A DNA stretch of 64,000 bases from Kaistella sp. (GCA_019459085.1 JAIBEW010000019.1:1-64000); one strand, 5' to 3'. Counted from the first letter of the stretch, positions 1-8,954 are shown. Notes: generated from the sequence alone by a model not told the origin. Translations and numbers: made by a program.

Positions 1-132
1 AGTATAAACTATTTTTATAATGACCAAATGTTTTCGGATGTTTTTTTAAACTCTTTCAAGCCTTAAACCCCCTCAGCATCACGCATCATTCAATCTTCTA
101 CTTCGCTCCCCGTTTCTCTCGATTTGGGTTTG

Positions 133-163
133 CAAAGATAGGAATTTTTGCTGTTTTTCCAAA
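133..163 (-). promoter_or_regulatory. Strong Bacteroidota-type promoter reading off the left edge
   Basis: On the minus strand, TTTG (160-163) is followed after 19 bases by TATCTTTG (133-140), a full match to the TTTG-N19-TAnnTTTG promoter of Bacteroidota. Transcription would run leftward out of the window through 1-132, where I see no coding frame. It therefore serves a gene or RNA beyond the edge with a leader of at least about 125 nt. Bases 164-252 hold nothing else I recognise. Confidence 0.65.
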
Positions 164-252
164 TTTAATTCAATTCGTTTTCACGATTAACATTTAACTC
201 GTTGAAAATTAAAGAGAAAAATTTAGGAAAGAATCTGTTCTAATCCTAAATA

Positions 253-933
253 CTACTTCTGTTCTTCATATATAGTGATCAGGAAGCTGGCAAATGATTT
301 CTCCAGAACCGTAATATCACCGGACTTTATATTCAATCCACCCGCAGCACCGGAGTCGTCTGCCTTAATATTAAAGGAGACTACAGAAAAATACAGTGCA
401 GGCTGACCTGCCTTTGCCACCAGTTTGATTCTTGAGCCCAATAACTTTCCAGCTGAAAGTTCATTTTCTTCGCCCAAAACCAACATTCTTTTAATATAAG
501 ACCTTGATTTAAGGTTGATGCTTTTATCATTCAACTTAATTTTCTGAGATTCCTCATTTCCGGAGATTATATATAAGGTGTTTTCTTCTTTCGGAAATTC
601 ACCTGAAGGCAAATAATATAACTTCAGTTTATAGTGGAACGGATCAAACTTCCCAGTCTTACCATCCAGCGTTTCCGGCGGAGCATAAGAAAAAGCGTTG
701 GCGCCTGTCTGTTTTGCTTTTTTATAGATTCTAGAAAACACCTCTACATCATCACTGGAATAACCCTGAACTTCAATTTCCCCCAAATATTCCGCATTTT
801 TTTCGGAACCGGTAATCATATAGAAAAATTTATCGGTGTTGACATTCGTTTTTAACACCTTGTTCAGATAGATGTTCTGTGCAAACAGAAACTGGGTGCA
901 AAAAAGTAAAGAGAAGGCAAGTATTTTAATCAT
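253..933 (-). CDS. Secreted hypothetical protein (226 aa)
   Basis: I do not recognise the family. The first 18 residues (MIKILAFSLLFCTQFLFA, then Q) form a clear signal peptide ending in a typical flavobacterial FA-Q cleavage site, so the product should reach the periplasm or outer membrane. The mature part is soluble and mixed alpha/beta, with no membrane segment, cysteine pattern or catalytic motif that I can see. The ATG start overlaps the end of rmlD by 8 bases, so it is the last gene of a three-gene minus-strand operon (thioesterase, rmlD, this gene). Linkage to rmlD might suggest an envelope role, but that is inference only. Confidence 0.8.
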   Translation of the reverse strand: MIKILAFSLLFCTQFLFAQNIYLNKVLKTNVNTDKFFYMITGSEKNAEYLGEIEVQGYSSDDVEVFSRIYKKAKQTGANAFSYAPPETLDGKTGKFDPFHYKLKLYYLPSGEFPKEENTLYIISGNEESQKIKLNDKSINLKSRSYIKRMLVLGEENELSAGKLLGSRIKLVAKAGQPALYFSVVSFNIKADDSGAAGGLNIKSGDITVLEKSFASFLITIYEEQK

Positions 934-1807
934 GATGCTGAATTATTGTTTTGATGGAATCTTCGAGACTATTTTCCCAATATTTTGGCTGTATGTGATA
1001 CATCCGCTCAATTTTGTCCAAAGACATGGTGCTTCTCATCGGTCGTTTTGCCGCAGTGGGAAACTGATCGCTAGTTACAGGGTTTAGTTTTACTTTGGAA
1101 CCGGATAATTCTGCAATTTTAGCGGCAAAATCAAACCAGGTAGTCTCGGGATAATTGGAGAAATGAAAAATTCCGTAGGTTTTATGATCATTTTCAATGA
1201 TTACCATAATTGCTTCCGCCAAATCGTTGGCATTGGTTGGCTGCCCGAACTGATCTGCAACAATATTGAGTTCGTCTTTCGACTTAAAAAGGTTGAGCAT
1301 TGTTTTGACGAAGTTTTTGTTGAACTCTGAATAGAGCCAGGAAGTCCTTAAGATAACAGTTTTCGGATTTGCTTCCAGCGCAGCATCTTCACCCTGTCTT
1401 TTAGAAAGCCCATAAACTCCCATAGGATTCGTGAAGTTGTCTTCGTCGTAAGAAATATTGGTATCTCCATCAAAAACATAATCGGTGGAAACATGAATCA
1501 GGGTCGTTTTAAAAGTTTTACAGGCTTCTGCAAGATTGGCAACGCCATCCCGGTTGATGGAAAATGCTCTCTCTGCATCAGTTTCAGCAGTGTCAACAGC
1601 GGTATAAGCGGCGGCATTGATGCAGTAATCAGGTTTCAAATCCCGAAAATGCTCTTCAACCTGCGATGCATCGGTAATATCCAGCGAGGCGGAATCTGTA
1701 AATTCGAAAATGTAATTCACGGAAAAATCGTCTGCAATCTTTCGGAGACAGTTCCCCAACTGACCGTTGGATCCGGTTACCAGTATTTTCTTTTTCCCGT
1801 TAAGCAT
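926..1807 (-). CDS. rfbD: dTDP-4-dehydrorhamnose reductase (RmlD family)
   Basis: An NAD(P)H-dependent short-chain reductase that makes the last step of dTDP-L-rhamnose synthesis, reducing dTDP-4-dehydrorhamnose in the cytoplasm. At 293 aa it has the usual RmlD length. The Rossmann dinucleotide motif GSNGQLG is at residues 12-18, the catalytic Ser/Thr lies in STDYVFDGD (about 107-115), and the Tyr132-xxx-Lys136 pair is present in YGLSK. It overlaps the upstream thioesterase gene by 8 bases and the downstream secreted protein by 8 bases, indicating translational coupling. No rmlA, rmlB or rmlC lies in the window, so the rest of the pathway must be elsewhere. Confidence 0.9.
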   Translation of the reverse strand: MLNGKKKILVTGSNGQLGNCLRKIADDFSVNYIFEFTDSASLDITDASQVEEHFRDLKPDYCINAAAYTAVDTAETDAERAFSINRDGVANLAEACKTFKTTLIHVSTDYVFDGDTNISYDEDNFTNPMGVYGLSKRQGEDAALEANPKTVILRTSWLYSEFNKNFVKTMLNLFKSKDELNIVADQFGQPTNANDLAEAIMVIIENDHKTYGIFHFSNYPETTWFDFAAKIAELSGSKVKLNPVTSDQFPTAAKRPMRSTMSLDKIERMYHIQPKYWENSLEDSIKTIIQHHD

Positions 1808-2270
1808 TTTTATTGTGTTTTCTTAAAGTTAATACTCTGGACTGAAAGTCTTTTTCCGGAATTTCGATTAAAAACCGTTTGAAAATGTCTAAATATTTTG
1901 GGGGAATATTTTCTGAAGCTCTGGTTTTAAGATTAAAGTAAATAACCGTACACCAAAGTACTGCGCGTATTTTTTTCTCGTCCTCCATAATGATCTCAAT
2001 TTTCGCGGTCCTTCCTTGGATTTCTATAATTTTGCTCGAAACCGTCAACACTTCATTATACTTCACTTCCTTTAAGTAAGCAATTTCGTTCTGGATGGCG
2101 ATTAATGTACAGCCCGATTCCTTCACCAGTTCTGCATAATTGATTTCATAATGCTCATCAACATGATCTTCCCGTGCATTAAGCATATAATCCAGATATT
2201 TCGAATTATTTAAATGCCCGATCGGATCGCAGTCGATAAAGCGGATTTTTACTTTTGATGATGTAATCAT
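1800..2270 (-). CDS. 4HBT-type hotdog acyl-CoA thioesterase
   Basis: A 156-aa hotdog-fold protein of the 4-hydroxybenzoyl-CoA thioesterase superfamily. The N-terminal stretch IDCDPIGHLNNSKYLDYM (about residues 12-29) matches the conserved D-x-D-x-x-G-H-x-N-N core that carries the catalytic Asp and opens the central helix. Members hydrolyse acyl-CoA or acyl-ACP thioesters, but the substrate cannot be read from the sequence. It is first in the operon with rmlD, whose start it overlaps. A promoter -7 match (2288-2295) lies 18 bases upstream of the ATG, directly behind the terminator of the preceding envelope operon. Confidence 0.82.
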   Translation of the reverse strand: MITSSKVKIRFIDCDPIGHLNNSKYLDYMLNAREDHVDEHYEINYAELVKESGCTLIAIQNEIAYLKEVKYNEVLTVSSKIIEIQGRTAKIEIIMEDEKKIRAVLWCTVIYFNLKTRASENIPPKYLDIFKRFLIEIPEKDFQSRVLTLRKHNKNA

Positions 2271-2287
2271 TAAATTATTTTATGGTG

Positions 2288-2295
2288 CAAAAATA
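2288..2295 (-). promoter_or_regulatory. Promoter -7 element for the thioesterase-rmlD operon
   Basis: TATTTTTG on the minus strand matches TAnnTTTG and sits 18 bases before the thioesterase ATG. I see no convincing -33 TTTG. It abuts the terminator at 2296-2324, so one operon stops and the next starts within about 40 bases. Confidence 0.45.
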
Positions 2296-2324
2296 AAAAA
2301 CCACCCCGAATAAGGATGGTTTTT
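2296..2324 (-). terminator. Rho-independent terminator of the bamA-ompH operon
   Basis: Arms 2296-2306 and 2314-2324 form an 11-position stem with one mismatch and a 7-base loop. An A-run on the plus strand becomes the U-tract when read leftward. It lies 22 bases after the stop of the second OmpH gene. Confidence 0.65.
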
Positions 2325-2345
2325 GACTTATAAATCTTTCTTAAA

Positions 2346-2840
2346 TTAAAGACCCAGTTCTTTCTTGATTAAAGGGGTAGCATCTACTCCGTTATTGTAA
2401 ATCAAAGCGCTGCTGTCGATGATATATTCCCAACCGTTTGCTTTCGCTACTTTGTTGATCGCATTGTTAAGTCTGTCTACAACCGGTTTCAAAAGAGTAT
2501 CTCTTTTTTTAAGCAGGTCATTTTGTGCAGCTGTTGCAATCTGCTGAAGATTCTGCTGTGTTTTCTGAAGCTCCGCTTCTTTTGCTGATCTCTGAGCTTC
2601 TGTCATTTTAGCTCCCTCTGCCTGATATTTCTGAACATCAGCCTGGAAAGTTTCGCCCATTTTCTTAATTTCGGCTTCTTTAGTCTTGCTGAACGTGTCT
2701 AAATCTGTTGATACTTTTTTTGCATCCGGCATCATGGAAAGCATTTCCTGATAGTCCAATGACGCTATTTTCTGAGCCTTTGCAACTCCTACAGCTGAAA
2801 ACATCATCACTGCTGCAAATAATACACTTAATTTTTTCAT
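2346..2840 (-). CDS. OmpH/Skp-family periplasmic chaperone, second copy
   Basis: A 164-aa Skp-like protein. It has a signal peptide ending in VAKAQ at about residue 23, then IASLDYQEMLSMMPDAKKV, the usual start of the OmpH domain, followed by a long charged helical region (about 45-120, KTKEAEIKKMGETF... rich in K, E, Q and A) that would form a tentacle-like coiled coil. Skp trimers hold unfolded outer-membrane proteins in the periplasm and hand them to BamA. It follows another OmpH gene and bamA in the same orientation and is the last gene before a terminator. The two copies may be specialised, but the sequence does not show how. Confidence 0.88.
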   Translation of the reverse strand: MKKLSVLFAAVMMFSAVGVAKAQKIASLDYQEMLSMMPDAKKVSTDLDTFSKTKEAEIKKMGETFQADVQKYQAEGAKMTEAQRSAKEAELQKTQQNLQQIATAAQNDLLKKRDTLLKPVVDRLNNAINKVAKANGWEYIIDSSALIYNNGVDATPLIKKELGL

Positions 2841-2915
2841 AATTGAGGTTAAATAAATTTTAAAATTGTTCTTTTGATTTCTAGTTTGTGTAAAAGTTAA
2901 ATTTTACAGTTCCTT

Positions 2916-3461
2916 TTATTTCTTTTTGTCGGTTTTTCCGGTTGTGCCCTTAAGCAGAAGATCAAGCACCTTATCGGTATAATCATATCTTTTCTGCAGA
3001 AAAATGACATTTACATTGTTGCTTTTATCAAGAACTATGCCCAAGCCATTTTTCTCAGAAACGGTCTGAATAGCGTTCCATATCTGATCCTGAAAAGGCT
3101 GGGTAAGATTTGCCCTCAACTTGCTGATCTCTCCGTTGGTACCGAATCTTAAACTGGTGGTTGTTCTGATGTTTTTATCCAGATCTGCTACTTCTTTTTC
3201 CCTTTGGCGAAGTTGATCCCCTACCAAAAGTACTTTCTCGTTCTCGAATGCAGTTCTTTTTCTTTCAAATTCCGACTGCAGGTTCTGAATTTCCGTCTGC
3301 CATGTTGCAACCTGAGCGTTCAGGCGGCTTTCAGCATCTTTATACTGCGGCAATTTATTCAGAATATACTCCGTATCTACAACGCCAATTTTCTGCGCGT
3401 TTGCGAAAAGAGTTCCCAAGCAAAAAATCAGAGCGAAAATGAACTTAAAATTTTTCATCAT
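2916..3461 (-). CDS. OmpH/Skp-family periplasmic chaperone, first copy
   Basis: A 181-aa member of the OmpH/Skp family. The signal peptide ends at about residue 22 (LFANAQ). The mature start KIGVVDTEYILNKLPQYKDAE is typical of the family, and a long coiled-coil segment follows (about 45-110). The C-terminal region includes KNGLGIVLDKSNNVNVIF, a common ending of the domain, then a Lys-rich tail. It lies 10 bases downstream of bamA and 75 bases upstream of the second OmpH gene. This bamA-ompH-ompH order is frequent in Flavobacteriia. Two ATG codons are adjacent, so the start may be at 3461 or 3458. Confidence 0.88.
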   Translation of the reverse strand: MMKNFKFIFALIFCLGTLFANAQKIGVVDTEYILNKLPQYKDAESRLNAQVATWQTEIQNLQSEFERKRTAFENEKVLLVGDQLRQREKEVADLDKNIRTTTSLRFGTNGEISKLRANLTQPFQDQIWNAIQTVSEKNGLGIVLDKSNNVNVIFLQKRYDYTDKVLDLLLKGTTGKTDKKK

Positions 3462-3471
3462 TGCATTTTAA

Positions 3472-6000
3472 TTAAAGTGACTGATTCATCAGGAAGTGCG
3501 TTTTCATACCTGAAGGTTCGGTACCGCCAATAGTTTTGTCGAATCCGTAAGCAAAATCAAATCCAATCAGACCAAATGCGCCCATATAAACCCTAATCCC
3601 TACTCCTGCAGATCTTTTTAGCTGGAAAGGATTATAAGTACCCCACGAATTCCAGACATTACCTCCTTCAAGGAAAGTAAGTGCATAGATTTTAGCAGTT
3701 TGGTTCATGGAAATTGGATATCTTAACTCGAGTGCAAACCTGTTATAAATAGTACCACCACCAAATTGGGTAATATCATCTCTTTCACCTCCGGAAGTGG
3801 AAGCGTTTTCATATCCTCTCAAAGGAACAAGTTCACGCCCATCGTACCTTCCGCCGAAAAGTCCTGTTCCACCCACGTAAAATCTTTCAAAAGGCGGCGC
3901 ACCCAACTGTGAATTATATCCATCCATAAAGCCCATTTCTCCGGTTGTTCTTAAAACCAGTTTGCCGAATACTTCATTATAGATATCTCCTTTTAACTTC
4001 ACTTTATAGAATTCCATCCACTTGTACTTTTCTACATTCGACATCGATGAATAATCTTTGTCGCTGAAAGCTGAATAGGGAGGGGTGAATTTAACAGTTG
4101 CTTCAATATTTGATCCTGTTGTAGGAAAAATAGGGTCAATTCCGGCAGAATTTCTGCTTAAACCTACATTAAAACTGAAGTTTTTGGCAGATCCGTTGTA
4201 TTCGGTCTCATTTCCGAATTGGAAAGGATAATTGTTAAAATCATAGCTCTGAAACTGGATCCCGGTGTAAAGCGAGAAATAATCATCAGGCCATCTCAGA
4301 AGTCTGTTTAATCCCGCACTTGCAGAGAAAATATTCAGTTTCATCGGATTCCCCAATTGATCAGAATAATTCACTCTGGAATTATTCAGACTTACAGAAA
4401 GTGCGGTAGGTTTTGTACCGAACAACCAAGGCTCAGTAAATGAGATCGAATAGTTCTGAAAATTCTGTCCGGCCTGCGCCTGAATTGATAATGTTTGCCC
4501 ATCTCCCTGCGGAACCGGCTTGAAATCTTTGAATTTCAGGAAATTTCTCAAAGAGAAATTATTAAAGGTCAACCCGAGGGTTCCGATAAATGAATTTCCA
4601 CCGTAACCGGCCTGAAGCTGTACCTGTGATGATCCTTTTTCAACAAGAGACCAGTGAACATCAACGGTATTATCCTGTGGATTGGGCTTAATATCCTGAC
4701 CAATCTGCTGTGGATCGAAAAAGGACATGGAAGCCAGATCGAAATAGGTTCGTTTTATATTGCTTTTAGAGAAGAGATCGCCCGGTTTCGTACGCAGAGA
4801 ACGAAGGACAACATGATCATGAGTGGTCGTATTTCCACTCCACGTTACTTTGTTCCAGGTAGCTTTTTCACCCTCGGAAATTCTGACTTCAAGATTGATG
4901 GAGTCGCCTGATACAGATTTTTCAACCGGTGTTACAGAAGAAAAAAGATATCCATTGTTCATATACATGGATTTGATGTCGGAATCGTCTTCTTTTCCGC
5001 CGTCTTCTCCCACTTTTTTATTGAATCCTACTGCATCATAAATATCACCTTTGTTATACCCTAGGATTTTGGAAAGATAGTCTGATGAGAAGGCCGCATT
5101 CCCGATAAAGGTAATATCACCAATATAATATTTTTTACCTTCCGCCAGTTTTACGTTTATCTCGTAATTGTTTTTTTTGTTTCTCCACACGGAATCGGAT
5201 TCGATGACCGCATCACGGTAACCAAGCGAGTTATAGTAATCTATTAGACTCTCTTTGTCTTCTTCGTACTTTTCTTTGACAAATTTAGATGGTTTCAGAA
5301 TACCGCCGATTCCAAATCTTTTCTGTTTGGTTTCTTTGAATGCTTTTTTTCTCAGTTTGCTGTCGGTAACATTTTGATTGCCGTCGAATTCGATATGGTC
5401 AATCTTGATGCGTTTGCCTTTTTCTACATTGATGGTCCAGTCTACAAGACTGGGATCATTGGCATTTACTTTATCCTGAATGGTTATTTTTGCGTCAGAA
5501 AAACCTTTTGTTACATACTCCTGCGGGATATTGGTCTTAAGGGTAGAGACCAGATTCTCTGTAATTTTTATTCCCGGTTTCAGGTTGTTGTCCTTTGCGA
5601 GTTTTTCGGCTTTGGATTTTCCGATTCCCTTACCTTTAAAAGTTACTTCGCCAAGTTCTTTAAGATCCTGAAGCAGAAATCTTAATACTACAGTTTCACC
5701 TTCAATACTCTGAACATAAACCTCCACTTCGGAAAAAGACTGCGTTTCCCAGAGCTTTTTAATTGCATTGCTGATCTTCTGTCCCGGAATGTCAACACTC
5801 TCTCCCTTGTTAAGTCCTGTAAATCTCAGAACCTGGGCCGGAGTGTATTTTTTAACACCATCCACCACGATGTCTTTCAGAACATATGTTCCGGTTTGGC
5901 TTTGTGCATATACCGGATTGGTATCCTGCTCCGGTATAACCTGGCCGTAAAAATGTGCCGAAGCAACAAACATGATGATGGGAATAAATCTAAACTTCAT
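3472..6000 (-). CDS. bamA: Outer membrane protein assembly factor BamA
   Basis: The central Omp85 protein that folds and inserts beta-barrel proteins into the outer membrane. The 842-aa product has a signal peptide (about 1-20), several POTRA domains (about 39-450; the first begins YVLKDIVVDGVKKYTPAQ), and a C-terminal 16-strand barrel domain (about 460-842). The barrel includes the loop-6 region near ERFYVGGTGLFGGRYDGREL and a VRGY-like LRGYE motif. It ends HFLMNQSL rather than in a terminal Phe or Trp. The order uppS-bamA-ompH-ompH places it in an envelope-assembly operon, with 21 bases separating it from uppS. Confidence 0.95.
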   Translation of the reverse strand: MKFRFIPIIMFVASAHFYGQVIPEQDTNPVYAQSQTGTYVLKDIVVDGVKKYTPAQVLRFTGLNKGESVDIPGQKISNAIKKLWETQSFSEVEVYVQSIEGETVVLRFLLQDLKELGEVTFKGKGIGKSKAEKLAKDNNLKPGIKITENLVSTLKTNIPQEYVTKGFSDAKITIQDKVNANDPSLVDWTINVEKGKRIKIDHIEFDGNQNVTDSKLRKKAFKETKQKRFGIGGILKPSKFVKEKYEEDKESLIDYYNSLGYRDAVIESDSVWRNKKNNYEINVKLAEGKKYYIGDITFIGNAAFSSDYLSKILGYNKGDIYDAVGFNKKVGEDGGKEDDSDIKSMYMNNGYLFSSVTPVEKSVSGDSINLEVRISEGEKATWNKVTWSGNTTTHDHVVLRSLRTKPGDLFSKSNIKRTYFDLASMSFFDPQQIGQDIKPNPQDNTVDVHWSLVEKGSSQVQLQAGYGGNSFIGTLGLTFNNFSLRNFLKFKDFKPVPQGDGQTLSIQAQAGQNFQNYSISFTEPWLFGTKPTALSVSLNNSRVNYSDQLGNPMKLNIFSASAGLNRLLRWPDDYFSLYTGIQFQSYDFNNYPFQFGNETEYNGSAKNFSFNVGLSRNSAGIDPIFPTTGSNIEATVKFTPPYSAFSDKDYSSMSNVEKYKWMEFYKVKLKGDIYNEVFGKLVLRTTGEMGFMDGYNSQLGAPPFERFYVGGTGLFGGRYDGRELVPLRGYENASTSGGERDDITQFGGGTIYNRFALELRYPISMNQTAKIYALTFLEGGNVWNSWGTYNPFQLKRSAGVGIRVYMGAFGLIGFDFAYGFDKTIGGTEPSGMKTHFLMNQSL

Positions 6001-6021
6001 TGTATACTTGTTCTAACTTTC

Positions 6022-6777
6022 TTAAATTTTATTATTTTCAAGCTGTTCACTTGTTTTGCCGTATCTCCTCTCTTTATTCTGATAATCTACAATGCACTGG
6101 AAAAAGGTATCCTTTGTAAAATCAGGCCAAAGCATGTCTAAAAACTGCAGTTCTGCATAAGCAATCTGCCAGAGTAGGAAATTGCTGATTCTTACCTCGC
6201 CGCTGGTCCTCAAAAGTAAATCTACAGGAGGAAAATCTTTCGTATACAGATGATTTTCAAACACAGAAGCATTGATATCTTCAATGTTCAGCTTTCCGTC
6301 TTTAACTTCCGCGCTTATTTCCTTCACCGCTTTCAGGATCTCGTCCTGAGAACTGTAACTCAATGCCAATATTAAATTGCCATTCGTATGATGCTGAGTG
6401 GCGTCGATCATGTGGAGCAGTTGGTCCTTTACAAGTTCTGGTAATTTTTCTAAATTCCCAATGACATGAAGCCGTAGACCTTTAGTGAAAATTTCTTCCT
6501 CTTCCAGAATTAAAGTTTCAGCCAATAGATTCATCAGGCTGATCACCTCATCAACGGGCCGGTTCCAGTTTTCAGAAGAGAAGGTATAAAGGGTAAGATA
6601 AGGAATGTGAATTTCGTTGCACGCATTAATGGCATTTCTAACTGCATTAATGGCATTTTTATGTCCGAAGGTCCGTTCTTCACCCCGGGATTTTGCCCAT
6701 CTGCCGTTTCCATCCATAATGATGGCGACGTGTTTAGGCAAATGATCGGTGTTTATTTTTTCTTTTATCAACGACAT
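6022..6777 (-). CDS. uppS: Isoprenyl transferase (undecaprenyl diphosphate synthase)
   Basis: A cis-prenyltransferase that condenses isopentenyl diphosphate onto farnesyl diphosphate to make the C55 lipid carrier for peptidoglycan and surface polysaccharides. With the start MSLIKEK the protein is 251 aa. The signature IIMDGNGRWAKSRG gives catalytic Asp22, and the downstream block VDLLLRTSGEVRISNFLLWQ carries the conserved Arg pair and Ser. A longer reading from 6786 (MIN...) would overlap the previous gene by 8 bases. The 6777 start sits directly after that gene's stop and gives the normal N-terminus, so I prefer it. Confidence 0.94.
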   Translation of the reverse strand: MSLIKEKINTDHLPKHVAIIMDGNGRWAKSRGEERTFGHKNAINAVRNAINACNEIHIPYLTLYTFSSENWNRPVDEVISLMNLLAETLILEEEEIFTKGLRLHVIGNLEKLPELVKDQLLHMIDATQHHTNGNLILALSYSSQDEILKAVKEISAEVKDGKLNIEDINASVFENHLYTKDFPPVDLLLRTSGEVRISNFLLWQIAYAELQFLDMLWPDFTKDTFFQCIVDYQNKERRYGKTSEQLENNKI

Positions 6778-6778
6778 A

Positions 6779-7666
6779 TTAATCACAATAACACGGAGGT
6801 CTTCCGAAAGAATAGGTTAACCCTAGAGTTACACTGTTCAGCCAGTCTTTGGATTTATAATCTCCTACATTTCTGTTATATCTTAATTCTTCTTCTCTAT
6901 CCTGAGACACCAGATAATATACTCCCGACTGCAAAAGCGAAGTATTGGAGCCCGGCTGCAGAATATCCTGATTGTAAGTTGATTTAACGTCTTTACGGTA
7001 CAGCGTACTGTGATCCAGCTGATCGGTGAATGTAGGTCTAAACATCACTTCGCCGCTGATAGCCCAGTTATGATTGAATTTATATTTCAAACCGGCACCG
7101 AACGGAACGCTCATCGATACTTTTTTTCCGGTTTCATACTCCGTAGTACTTACAAAATCCAATTCATTCAAGGGTGCCAGCGCAACACCATTTGCATCTC
7201 TTCTGAAATCGTGGTTGATAGTAGCCTGCGTTACGTCATGTAACAAGGCACCTACACCGCCAAAAATATAAGGACTCAACATGCTCCGCTGTTCATTGTT
7301 AACAGGATAAAAGTTGTATTCAAAGATAGCATCAACATCATAAATGTTATTGGTTCCAAAAAGCTTTCTGTTTCTTCTGTACTCTTCCTTTGCCCACGAA
7401 TCTCCAAACTGTACATGGTGATATCCTACATCCAAACGCACCGTCTGATGAGGGTTGAAGTTCATCCGATACTGAAGTCCAGCATACACCGGTAAGCCAA
7501 AGTTTTTTGTGTCGCCAAACGGCGTTTGTAAAATATAATTAGTTCTGCCTATATCTCCTACCAAATTGCTCGTTCCAAACCGAACGCCTACCTCATGTCT
7601 TTGTGCTTTTACACCTGCCATTGTAACAAGTACGGCAAACAAGCTAAGTAATAATTTTTTATTCAT
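6779..7666 (-). CDS. DUF6089-like outer membrane beta-barrel protein
   Basis: A secreted protein of 295 aa. The signal peptide is MNKKLLLSLFAVLVTMAGVKAQ, and the mature part (RHEVGVRFGTSNLVGDIGRTNY...) has alternating hydrophobic strands, with an ending (SVTLGLTYSFGRPPCYCD) typical of small outer-membrane barrels. The N-terminal GVRFGTSNLVGDIG block and the position directly upstream of uppS and bamA match the family annotated DUF6089 in Flavobacteriia, whose function is unknown. I place the start at 7666, not the upstream in-frame codon at 7711, because a promoter -7 element covers 7709-7716 and only the 7666 start leaves a signal peptide at the N-terminus. Confidence 0.8.
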   Translation of the reverse strand: MNKKLLLSLFAVLVTMAGVKAQRHEVGVRFGTSNLVGDIGRTNYILQTPFGDTKNFGLPVYAGLQYRMNFNPHQTVRLDVGYHHVQFGDSWAKEEYRRNRKLFGTNNIYDVDAIFEYNFYPVNNEQRSMLSPYIFGGVGALLHDVTQATINHDFRRDANGVALAPLNELDFVSTTEYETGKKVSMSVPFGAGLKYKFNHNWAISGEVMFRPTFTDQLDHSTLYRKDVKSTYNQDILQPGSNTSLLQSGVYYLVSQDREEELRYNRNVGDYKSKDWLNSVTLGLTYSFGRPPCYCD

Positions 7667-7708
7667 AGGAGAATATAGATTATGGTTATTTTTAGTATTT
7701 AATTTTTG

Positions 7709-7716
7709 CAAATATA
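7709..7716 (-). promoter_or_regulatory. Promoter -7 element of the envelope operon
   Basis: TATATTTG on the minus strand, 42 bases upstream of the ATG at 7666. It overlaps the longer in-frame reading, so it decides against that start. I find no clear -33 TTTG. Bases 7717-7877 hold no other feature I can name. Confidence 0.5.
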
Positions 7717-7877
7717 AAACAAATTTACATTACTGAAATTCATAATGTTTAGTTAAATATAAACAAAAAAATATAAATTTTTAAAAGTAAACGCCAAAAG
7801 AATGAAATTATTCTCCGAATTTCCACTTTAAAGAATAATCTCTTTCAGAATTTCCTGTCGTACAGGGTTTAAATTCT

Positions 7878-8954
7878 CTAATTCTTAAGAAATCTGTGGT
7901 GCAAATTGCCTCTTTTTGCCTCATCGTAATCTGAAAGAGAACACGGGATCAGTTTATCAGGGTTTTCGTCCTCGCCAAAATACCACATATTCCTGAACAC
8001 ATCACGTTTGAAAGCATATTGATCCTGACCAATCATCACCCAGAACGTTTCGAAATTTCTTTCCACAGGATGGGATTTCTGAATATTGATTCCCTCAATC
8101 AGATACCAGATCATCTGTGCAAGCAGTTGGTGGTTTAAAAAATCTTCCGACAATGCATTGAAATTAAAAATCCCTACAGATTTCAGGTTTTCACTTAAGC
8201 CTGCTTCCTTCATAAAAGCACAGATTTCGCGGCTGTTCAGCCCGTTTACCTGCGGATTTACCGAAAAGCCATCGCCCCGGCTTTGCACTGCGTCGCAATT
8301 AAGGGTAAACAGATCTGCTTTTCGGAAAAAAGGTTCTGTTTTCTCTGTTGAATTCATCATTTCAGCCAATCTTACCACTTCAAACTCCACTTCTTTCATG
8401 AGTTTTACCGAATCCAGCTCGTTCAGATGTTTCTGATAACCGAGATGATGATAGTTTTTCAAACTCATGGTCTTTGATCCCAAAATCTTCGACAGAAAAT
8501 TCTTCTCGGTAATCTCATCTCCCTCATTCGACAAAGAAATAATATCCGAAATTTGCGTATAGCTGATGTTTTTATGATGAAAATTCAGCGCCGAAAAAAG
8601 CGAAAAAGCCAGGTCGTTGCTTCCGCCGATAATGACAGGTATTGCGTTTTTATAGTGACACATCGAAAGCACTTCCTGCAGAATATAATGCGTGTCTTCA
8701 TGGGATTTTCCCGAAATCAGGTCGCCTAAATCGCAGACCGGGATCTCGAAATCAAGTTTCGAAAGGTGATAGAGTTCTTTCCGTACCTTCCTGAAATCCA
8801 GAATTTCTGCTTCACCGTTGGTCAGCCCGCGGTAATCTGAACAGAAAACCAGCACAATTCCGTTTTCCTGAATCTGAGAGGAAATAAGGTTTCCAAGCTG
8901 CCATTTTTCTGTTTTTATGGATCTGGGCGGAATAAGGATATCTTCGAGGTTCAT
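7878..8954 (-). CDS. Arginase-fold (formimidoylglutamase-like) protein lacking metal ligands
   Basis: A 358-aa protein with the alpha/beta arginase/ureohydrolase architecture. In place of the GGDHS metal motif it has GGSND at 110-114. The DAHxD region reads QISDI at about 134-138, and the SxDxDxxDP motif is reduced to LNCDAVQ at about 218-224, keeping only Asp221. Family enzymes bind two Mn ions through these His and Asp residues, so this copy is unlikely to hydrolyse a guanidino or formimidoyl substrate by the usual chemistry. Homologues near topA in Flavobacteriia are commonly labelled formimidoylglutamase. The role is unknown. It has its own -7 element and lies downstream of the topA terminator. 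Confidence 0.72.
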   Translation of the reverse strand: MNLEDILIPPRSIKTEKWQLGNLISSQIQENGIVLVFCSDYRGLTNGEAEILDFRKVRKELYHLSKLDFEIPVCDLGDLISGKSHEDTHYILQEVLSMCHYKNAIPVIIGGSNDLAFSLFSALNFHHKNISYTQISDIISLSNEGDEITEKNFLSKILGSKTMSLKNYHHLGYQKHLNELDSVKLMKEVEFEVVRLAEMMNSTEKTEPFFRKADLFTLNCDAVQSRGDGFSVNPQVNGLNSREICAFMKEAGLSENLKSVGIFNFNALSEDFLNHQLLAQMIWYLIEGINIQKSHPVERNFETFWVMIGQDQYAFKRDVFRNMWYFGEDENPDKLIPCSLSDYDEAKRGNLHHRFLKN

